Source: Arachnia propionica
GTDB taxonomy: Bacteria > Actinomycetota > Actinomycetes > Propionibacteriales > Propionibacteriaceae
DNA: 64,000 nt
Direction: 5' to 3'
Assembly (NCBI RefSeq): GCF_037055325.1
Contig: NZ_CP146373.1
Coordinates: forward strand, 2,852,001 to 2,916,000
Shown here: piece by piece, positions 58,401-64,000 of the stretch
Layout: every line of letters starts with the position of its first letter
Numbering within the stretch: the first letter of the stretch is position 1
Translations under genes and position numbers: made by a program
Notes under the pieces: model-generated
The model's database searches: none
What the model saw: only the letters and a program-made list of their open reading frames with translations
What the model was told of the DNA's origin: nothing

Positions 58401-59782
58401 GAGTCGACAGTATTGGATTGATGGACGTGGTCGCCGCGTTGCGCAATCCTCCTGCTGACGGAACGGCATGGCAGGTCCGGGTACGCGATCTTGTTGAAAG
58501 CTTCAGCCTGGCTGACGCCGCCTTACAGATGCGGCCGTTTGAGGCACCCGATCCCGATAATCCAGCAGCAACACCCCGCTCCTGGCCTCTGGCTCGGCTG
58601 GCCCGGACCTATGTCACAACTTCGGGTTCCTCTCTCGCTACGATCGCCCAGAGCCAGGTAGTCGCCCTTCCCAAGGGGGATGATGCAGAACTGATGCGTA
58701 TCGCCGAAGACTTGCTGAGCTCCCTCGTAGTGGCTCATCCCATTCTTGCAGCCCGTCTCAACGACAACGGAACCATGCTACTCAGCAGCGGTGCCCCACC
58801 CAGCCTTGACATGCACCCGGCAGACCGTGCGCTAGCTGATATCCGCGACTGCCAGCTCGACCTGCTGGATCCTTGGAGAGGTCCTTTGTGCACGGCCAGT
58901 GTGCGCCGCGGGGAGCCCGGTCAATCGCCCTTGCTGCTCATCACGGTACATCACCTGGCGGTGGACGTGGTCTCCTGGCATGTCCTAGGCGATGACATTG
59001 GTCACTTCAGTCAGGGCAAGGCCATCACACCCGAACAGCCTCTGCCCCAGAACAGTGAAGCCGTCACGACCCGCGAGCTGTCCGACCGGATAACCTATGG
59101 ACCCGCGCTGGGGAAACGGCACGCCGACCCCCGTGTCGACCTAGGTTTGACACCCGCACTATGGCGCCGCACTTCAAGGTCAAGTACGGACGCCGTGTTA
59201 AACGCAGCGAGCCATGGAATCAACATGGCCGACCTTCTGGGCATCATCACAGCAGTGACGGATCGTGATATCGCACAGTCATACGGCAACTCGGTTGACA
59301 CTGATCGCGCTTGGTACACCCTTGAAACCCACGGTCGCAAGGGAATGGAGAACACGCGCGCAGTGGGCTGGTTCACCGCCGAGCGGACATATTCGGTGCC
59401 CGTACCGGAGGCCATGCACCGTGACGCGCTGATGTTGTCATTGGTCGAGAAACGCGAGGACAGCTACGCCTTAGCCGTCAGCTGCCTAAATTACCTAGGG
59501 CGAATGGACTTCCCCCGCCAGTCGGAAGGGGCCGCATGGCAATTCCTTCCACCCGATCAGCTCATCTCAGAGCTAGGTTCATCCGGGGTGGGGACGCTCC
59601 CTGCACGGTTCTCAATGATGCTGACAGCCCATGTCGAGGGCGCTGATGAGGGCCCAGTAATCACCATTGCCTTCGCCGGCGCATCAGGCTTGCTGACACA
59701 GGATCAGGTCGAGGAATATGCAACGCGATGGTTGACCAACCTTGAACGATTCGCTACTGAAACTGAGGAGATGAACCGTTGA
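55397..59782 (+). CDS. NRPS module C-A-PCP-E, MbtF-like
   Basis: The ATG overlaps the previous stop (ATGA). The 1461-residue length is close to MbtF of mycobactin synthesis as I recall it. C domain (1-430) with HHVIIDG at 145-151; A domain (about 450-980) with FTSGSTGRAKG near 615, binding-pocket STGFDAAWQPQ, NCYGPTEATVE, LTGDMARR and NGKLDR; carrier (985-1050) with ELGVDSIGLMD and Ser1005. The C-terminal condensation-like domain (about 1060-1461) has HHLAVDVVSW at 1185-1194, RAVGWFTAERTYSVPV and NYLGRMD, the layout of epimerisation domains. The expected Gly in HHxxxDG is Val, so epimerase activity is doubtful. Likely adds hydroxylysine. Confidence 0.88.
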   Translation: MTSIVDVVALSPTQAGMVAVSASHPTYDPYLVTMAFDLTEITTTQVHRLRSALEGLCQRHGHLTGQIRSEGLPHPVLLIRDGARPQWEMRDLRAEPDPIAAAQELRATEGNRPLSLSTGPLTRATLLQVGGDSVRGRYVLLLTMHHVIIDGWCMPTLVSELVSLMSETGNHLEPPVPLRNYASWIAAQDRGVSEDIWKADLADVQDMPRVGRGNAAEKAPHVGEHRLDDADTTAVRNYAREHGLTLATLVQLAWGRVLSSAVGQDEVTFGQTSSGRHPDISGGDHIIGGLVTTTPVHVRIDDRSPAEAGAELQARLARLRRHDWLGSGGVAQASGSGDRELFDTLVVVENTPTGDVHQPIDLGDDAKARLLRIDSPSHYPVTLVVVDDGELVVRAECHDSHALGVWSFADPQQTARRTARALTELVTAHSLAEVDILLEGESATIQGAIAPINLPESLDSALQAAVSRAPQARALLDEFGEISFAECHAAVTALAGTLHTAGADTGEPVAVALPRDRRAVIAPFAIAAAGGITVHLDPTQPVGRMAQIISDSGASLVLTDSTTATALGQEMSQGIRCGVPEILAPGRVTWHTFGYPRPGQLPPLPDARRLAYVVFTSGSTGRAKGVAVSHEAILSYWKHHDGHVLRPTEKLLGRQVRVAHAWSTGFDAAWQPQVALLSGQCVDIISEETRNDPERLVHALATRSIDIFDTTPSMLLRLLSAGLLEDEQHRLSVLALGGEAIPQDLWNRLRSLGIVVWNCYGPTEATVECFMARVDRHAHPTIGYPLDGMGAAILDHRLRPLPPGMPGQLTVWGTQLAEGYLGRPEETAQAFQQAIGGQRCYLTGDMARRNPDGTVIFDGRRDEQVKINGYRVEPEESATILRSLTGVHDACVVVEEEHERPFLGALVVTDRPAVEIRSEAATHLPPYLLPRVMVPVRRLPLTRNGKLDRVAVTRLLKETSHRERETVDGPGESSPALKDLLAAVSRLTGQTPAPSSRFDELGVDSIGLMDVVAALRNPPADGTAWQVRVRDLVESFSLADAALQMRPFEAPDPDNPAATPRSWPLARLARTYVTTSGSSLATIAQSQVVALPKGDDAELMRIAEDLLSSLVVAHPILAARLNDNGTMLLSSGAPPSLDMHPADRALADIRDCQLDLLDPWRGPLCTASVRRGEPGQSPLLLITVHHLAVDVVSWHVLGDDIGHFSQGKAITPEQPLPQNSEAVTTRELSDRITYGPALGKRHADPRVDLGLTPALWRRTSRSSTDAVLNAASHGINMADLLGIITAVTDRDIAQSYGNSVDTDRAWYTLETHGRKGMENTRAVGWFTAERTYSVPVPEAMHRDALMLSLVEKREDSYALAVSCLNYLGRMDFPRQSEGAAWQFLPPDQLISELGSSGVGTLPARFSMMLTAHVEGADEGPVITIAFAGASGLLTQDQVEEYATRWLTNLERFATETEEMNR

Positions 59783-62700
59783 TCGATGCCTCCTGGCTGA
59801 GAGAACAACTCACCAAAGAACTTTCACTGGACCCAATGGAAGCCGCCGTTCTGTCCGAAGAAACGGATCTGATTGGTCTCGGCCTAGACTCCCTACGAGT
59901 TCTAGCAATCAGTGACGCTCTGGCACGCGCCGGGGTTCGAGTGCACTTCTCAGAGCTGATGATAGATCCGACGTTCGGTGGGTGGCTTGCTGTAATCGCC
60001 GAGGCAGAAAACAGCTCCGTGACCGACCTTACTCCACAGATTGATGCTACGCAGGAAGAGTTCCCCCTCGCCACCATGCAGCATGCATATTGGCTGGGTC
60101 GCCGCATGGACCAACCACTCGGAGGCGTTGCAGCACATCTGTATGTCGAGTTCGATGGAACTAGCAACGATCCAGACGCATTCATTGCAGCATTACAGAA
60201 AGCCACCACAGAACTGGTGCACCGCCATCCCATGCTGCACACCGCAGTGCTCGAGACCGGTTTCCAGAAGATTCTTCCCGTCCCTGACACCTCACCACTC
60301 CAAGTACACGACCTGCGCACGCTGAGTAAATCCGACGTGCAGGCACGACTCGATCATTTGCGTGCTCAATACAGCCATCAGATGCTCGATCTGAGCCAAG
60401 GAGAGGTCTGGAAGCCAGTACTGACCGTTCTACCGGATGGACGACACCGTTTCCATCTAGACGTCGACATGGCCGCTGCGGACGCCATGAGCTACAGACG
60501 CCTGACCGAAGACCTCGCAGTACTGACGCACTCGGCCTTGGAACAAACAGCCCCATCCTTGGCGCCCCTACCCGTGACCTACCGCGACTATCTCCTAAGG
60601 CAGCAACAGGCTCTTTCAGCAGCTGACAGCCCCCAAGCGCAACGAGTGGAGCAGGATCGTCAGTGGTGGCAGACACGACTTGCCGACATGCCGAACCCGC
60701 CAAGTCTCCCGTTCATACCTGAGGAGCACCGAGCAGATCCCCACCACAGCATCCGCTTGGCGGCCACCCTATCCTCCGCCGAATATCACTCATTGCAAGA
60801 GCGAGCACACAGCCGTTCCTTGACCCCGGCAATGGTGGTCGCCACGGCTTTCACCCAAGTCCTCGGGCGTTGGGCTGAAAACAATCGGATGCTGCTCAAC
60901 ATGCCGCTGTTTGCACGTGAGCCAGTCCATCCTGAAATCGACTCGGTGGTCGGCGATTTCACCAACTCTGTGATGGTCAGCGTCACAACATCAGCCAACA
61001 GCTTCGTACAAGCTGTTCAGGCCTTGTCCGCCGAGGTCCACACCGCGGCCGCCCATTCATCCTATACCGGTCTACATGTCCTTCGTGACCTGGGACGACA
61101 TCGCGGACATTCCCTCACGGCGAATGTTGTCTATACATCCGGCCTCGATCTGGGCGATCTGTTCTCACCCAAGGTACGGGAACTCTTTGGAACACCGGCC
61201 CATATCATTTCCCAAGGCCCTCAAGTAGACCTTGATGCGCAGGTGGTGGAATTTGACGGTGGCATGTTGCTGAACTGGGATCTTCGGCGAGACGCCCTAC
61301 CTTCTGGTCTCGCCGAAGACATGTTTTCAGTATTCGTGGGCTACCTACGACAACTAGCTTCAGACGACGCGATTTGGGAAAAGTCTTGCACGATTGAGCT
61401 GCCCGAACATCAGCGACGCACACGCATCCAAGCGAACTCCACACAGTGTGACTTGCCTGCCCGCACTTTGCATGACGACATCCTACGGCGGGCTCAACAA
61501 CAGCCCGCTGCACCGGCCTTGCACTGGCAGGATGTTGACGGAGCAGCCAAGGTACTGACCTACGAAGAAATGGTACGTCGGGCGGGCGCCGTAGCTGAAG
61601 CACTACGTTCCAGTGGCGTACACCCAGGAAACACGGTTGCGCTACAACTACCCCGCGGCCCTCAACAGGTAATCAGCATCTTGGGAGTTCTACTGACCGG
61701 GGCCGCTTATCTTCCCGTGGGGATTCAACAGCCCAATAGCCGGCGCGACACAGTACTTGCAGATGGCGCTGTGACGTCACTGTTGACTACCGACGATGTC
61801 TCAGCGATGCTCGCATCCGACCTTCCAACGCTAAGCGGCGTGCTCGCAGCTGCTGTGGAGGTGGCACCTGAGGCCATTGCGTACGTCTTGTTCACCTCCG
61901 GTAGCACTGGACGACCCAAAGGCGTCGAGGTCAGCCACGCCGCCGCTGCAAACACGCTGGATTCACTGACGGCTCGTTTCGGGTTGGCAGCTCGGCCACC
62001 AATTGCGCTGGCGCTGTCTGCCTATGATTTCGATCTGTCCGTGCTCGACATCTTTCTGCCGCTGGGGCTGGGAGGTCGAGTTGTTCTCCTGGAGGAGAAG
62101 CAGGCGCTGGACGCATTGATATGGGCCGAGCTGATCGAGCAATTCCAGGCCGACCTGCTCAACTGCGCACCCGGGCTCGTGGGTATGCTGCATGAAGCAG
62201 CCAAACCGGAACAGCTGGCCTCCTTGCGGCTGCTGCTTACGGGTGGAGATCGTATACCCCCAGCATTGGCTCACGCAATGCGTCACAAGGTTCCCGGGCT
62301 GACCTTCGTCGGTTTGGGCGGAGCAACCGAGGCTGCAATTCACTCAACAACGTTCGTAGTCGATGATTCGTTGCCCAGTGACGCGACGGCGGTACCCTAC
62401 GGCACCCCTCTGAATAACGTCGCAATGCGAGTGGTCAACAAGAACGGACTCGATGCCCCGGACTTCGTCGCGGGAGAACTCTGGATCGGTGGAAACTCCC
62501 TGGCGCGGGGATACCGGGGAGATTCAAGGCGCACCGCAGAGCGTTTCGTCACCGTCGCCGACAAACGCTGGTACCGCACGGGTGATCTCGCCCGTTACCG
62601 CAGTGACGGGATTGTGGAGATCCTGGGACGCATCGACAACCAGGTCAAGGTCCGCGGTTTCCGCGTGGAACCGGGCGAGGTGGAAGCCGCGCTTGAGTCA

Positions 62701-63273
62701 CTGGACGCAGTGGAGGCGGCTGTAGTCGTGGCACACAACGAACGCCTGCTGGCCGCGGTACAGTCAACTCCCACGGCTTCAGAGACCTTCTCAGGTCAAC
62801 ACATCAAGGAGAGTCTAGCCGCCCTTCTGCCTCCACACATGATTCCAGCAGCCATCATTGACGTGGCAAAGATACCGATCACAAACAATGGAAAGAAGGA
62901 TCGCAAACATACGTCACAGCTGATCAAGAAATCCTTGGCGAAGACAGTCAATTCGTCGCCAGCCGAGGTTGACGAACCCCGCGACGCTCTTGAGGCAGCA
63001 CTTAGTTATCTGCTGGGGCAGGTCCTGGGTATTGAAATCAGTTCGGTGACCGCCGACTTCTTCGATCTGGGTGGTGACTCCATCCTGGCCACTAGCTACA
63101 CCGCTCGGGTACGGGAATTCCTGGATGCCGAAACAATGACGGTGGCCGACGTCCTGGAGCATCGCTCTATACGACAGTTGGCTGACCGTTTGAACCACAT
63201 ACATCCCCAAGCTAAAGATCTACAGGCCACTGCCAAGCTTCTGCTCGAGGTGGCCTCGGTGGAGGTACCATGA
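59779..63273 (+). CDS. NRPS module ArCP-Cy-A-PCP, MbtB-like aryl-azoline synthase
   Basis: A TTG start with GAGGAG upstream, overlapping the previous stop (TTGA). 1164 residues: aryl carrier (1-75, LGLDSLRVL, Ser38); cyclisation domain (about 92-545) with the Cy motif D230-M-A-A-A-D235-A-M-S238; A domain (about 555-1055) with FTSGSTGRPKG at 705-715, the pocket region YDFDLSVLDIFLPLG and NGKKDR; then a carrier with FFDLGGDSILA and Ser1101. This is the order of MbtB/PchE-type proteins that join an aryl acid (salicylate or 2,3-dihydroxybenzoate) to Ser, Thr or Cys and close the ring. There is no thioesterase at the end. The next gene overlaps (ATGA). Confidence 0.92.
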   Translation: MIDASWLREQLTKELSLDPMEAAVLSEETDLIGLGLDSLRVLAISDALARAGVRVHFSELMIDPTFGGWLAVIAEAENSSVTDLTPQIDATQEEFPLATMQHAYWLGRRMDQPLGGVAAHLYVEFDGTSNDPDAFIAALQKATTELVHRHPMLHTAVLETGFQKILPVPDTSPLQVHDLRTLSKSDVQARLDHLRAQYSHQMLDLSQGEVWKPVLTVLPDGRHRFHLDVDMAAADAMSYRRLTEDLAVLTHSALEQTAPSLAPLPVTYRDYLLRQQQALSAADSPQAQRVEQDRQWWQTRLADMPNPPSLPFIPEEHRADPHHSIRLAATLSSAEYHSLQERAHSRSLTPAMVVATAFTQVLGRWAENNRMLLNMPLFAREPVHPEIDSVVGDFTNSVMVSVTTSANSFVQAVQALSAEVHTAAAHSSYTGLHVLRDLGRHRGHSLTANVVYTSGLDLGDLFSPKVRELFGTPAHIISQGPQVDLDAQVVEFDGGMLLNWDLRRDALPSGLAEDMFSVFVGYLRQLASDDAIWEKSCTIELPEHQRRTRIQANSTQCDLPARTLHDDILRRAQQQPAAPALHWQDVDGAAKVLTYEEMVRRAGAVAEALRSSGVHPGNTVALQLPRGPQQVISILGVLLTGAAYLPVGIQQPNSRRDTVLADGAVTSLLTTDDVSAMLASDLPTLSGVLAAAVEVAPEAIAYVLFTSGSTGRPKGVEVSHAAAANTLDSLTARFGLAARPPIALALSAYDFDLSVLDIFLPLGLGGRVVLLEEKQALDALIWAELIEQFQADLLNCAPGLVGMLHEAAKPEQLASLRLLLTGGDRIPPALAHAMRHKVPGLTFVGLGGATEAAIHSTTFVVDDSLPSDATAVPYGTPLNNVAMRVVNKNGLDAPDFVAGELWIGGNSLARGYRGDSRRTAERFVTVADKRWYRTGDLARYRSDGIVEILGRIDNQVKVRGFRVEPGEVEAALESLDAVEAAVVVAHNERLLAAVQSTPTASETFSGQHIKESLAALLPPHMIPAAIIDVAKIPITNNGKKDRKHTSQLIKKSLAKTVNSSPAEVDEPRDALEAALSYLLGQVLGIEISSVTADFFDLGGDSILATSYTARVREFLDAETMTVADVLEHRSIRQLADRLNHIHPQAKDLQATAKLLLEVASVEVP

Positions 63274-64000
63274 GATCGCTCGATGAGGTGCGGACCCTGC
63301 TTTCTCAACGGCGAAAAGGCACTACGTCCAGTGCAGCCGACAGCATCCCGGGTCCGCGAGCAATGCACCCACGGCTGAGTTCTGCGCAGCAGGGAATCTG
63401 GCTCCAGCAACAACTCGACCCGGACAGCAGTGTTTACAATCTGTGCTTGAGAATGACCCTGAAAACTGCAGAAGGAGCTGCCCCTGTAAATCAGGAGCGT
63501 CTCATCGATGCCTTTCGCAAACTTGTGCGTCGGCATGAGGTTTTGCGCACAACGTATCACAGCGGTCCGGACGGTGAACCGTGGCAACAGGTGCACGATG
63601 AGCTTGCCCCGGTTGTGCGTCTGCATGCCCCCGGATCTGACCTGATCGAGATCACACGTAGTGCAGCCATCCGTCCATTCGACCTGGCCGTAGACAGCCC
63701 AATTCGACTGGATCTGATGCGTGTGGACCCAAACACGCTTGTGATCATCATGACCTTGCAACACATCATCTGGGATGGCATGACGATGTCTGTTCTGGCG
63801 CGAGATTTGGCTGCGGCCTATACCAGCGGCGAGGAGCTTCCAGAGTTGACCTGGCACGTCGCGGACTTTGCTGCTCAAGAAGCTTCCAGACCCCAGGAGG
63901 CCGAGCGCGTCTATTGGGCGGAAGTGTTTGCTGACGGTATACCCCAACTCACCCTCCCGACGGTCGATGACGCAACCGAAGCAGCAGCCCGCCGTGATCA
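63270..64000 (+). CDS. NRPS condensation domain protein (partial, right edge)
   Basis: The ATG overlaps the previous stop. About 243 codons are visible: MRSLDEVRTLL, a charged linker, then a condensation domain starting RLSSAQQGIWLQQQLDPDSSVYNL, with RRHEVLRTTYH and MTLQHIIWDGMTMSVLARDL. The HHxxxDG active site reads QHIIWDG (164-170): the second His, needed for catalysis, and Asp-Gly are present, but the first His is Gln, an accepted variation. By position it may correspond to MbtE, the first lysine-adding module. The gene continues past base 64000. Confidence 0.9.
   Translation, partial: MRSLDEVRTLLSQRRKGTTSSAADSIPGPRAMHPRLSSAQQGIWLQQQLDPDSSVYNLCLRMTLKTAEGAAPVNQERLIDAFRKLVRRHEVLRTTYHSGPDGEPWQQVHDELAPVVRLHAPGSDLIEITRSAAIRPFDLAVDSPIRLDLMRVDPNTLVIIMTLQHIIWDGMTMSVLARDLAAAYTSGEELPELTWHVADFAAQEASRPQEAERVYWAEVFADGIPQLTLPTVDDATEAAARRD

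Overview
The window comes from a high-GC actinobacterium. The signs are an adjacent mshA/mshB-like pair for mycothiol, an MptB-like polyprenol-phosphomannose mannosyltransferase, many GTG/TTG starts, many apparently leaderless genes, and a mycobactin-type siderophore locus. The overall content (lactose locus, type I-E CRISPR, two-gene fluoride channel, SIMPL protein) would fit Propionibacteriaceae such as Arachnia, but that placement is inference.

Layout. 1-8.5 kb: a type I-E CRISPR-Cas operon on the minus strand (cas3-cas8e-cse2-cas7-cas5-cas6e-cas1, with cas1 cut by the window edge); no array is inside the window. 8.8-14.7 kb: a TetR-type regulator divergent from a Tat/lipoprotein Rieske protein, then a second TetR gene with a perfect 20-bp operator driving a heterodimeric ABC exporter. 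14.8-19 kb: tRNA-Leu(CAG), two tandem paralogous membrane proteins with Gln/Pro/Gly/Tyr repeats, an 18-bp perfect inverted repeat, and mshA-mshB. 19-26 kb: an ABC operon with a tiny membrane protein, then tilS, a DUF2342 metalloprotease, dacB (minus strand), divergent ppa, and a crcB pair. 26-34 kb: a membrane protein, an ABC-2 exporter with a duplicated permease, an RNA-type methyltransferase, a SixA-like phosphatase, and winged-helix and SIMPL genes. 33-39 kb: a LacI/lacZ/GPH-transporter lactose locus. 39-47 kb: NDH-2, an amine oxidase, thrC, an ABC-2 exporter and an MptB-like enzyme. 47-51 kb: a lipoprotein, DoxX, a two-component system and deoC.

51.3-52.6 kb is a decayed IS element with intact 14-bp terminal inverted repeats. 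Immediately beyond it, from 52.8 kb to the right edge, lies a nonribosomal peptide siderophore cluster: an MbtG-like N-hydroxylase faces a run of four overlapping NRPS genes. These are X-carrier, C-A-PCP-E (MbtF-like), aryl carrier-Cy-A-PCP (MbtB-like) and C-... (partial). The run starts from a leaderless promoter overlapped by an IdeR/DtxR-like iron box. Together the genes predict an iron-repressed, aryl-oxazoline or aryl-thiazoline siderophore containing an N-hydroxylated lysine/ornithine. The gene order differs from the mycobacterial mbt locus, and the first gene carries a roughly 290-residue N-terminal region I cannot assign. Sampled bases here look less GC-rich (about 60% in one 60-base sample) than the flanking genes (about 70% in one sample), consistent with acquisition.

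Two families of dispersed intergenic repeats are also present: GTTTGCTGGCCTT-type palindromic clusters at 30.6 and 39.0 kb, and GTGTCGACAC-centred copies at 31.25 and 40.66 kb.
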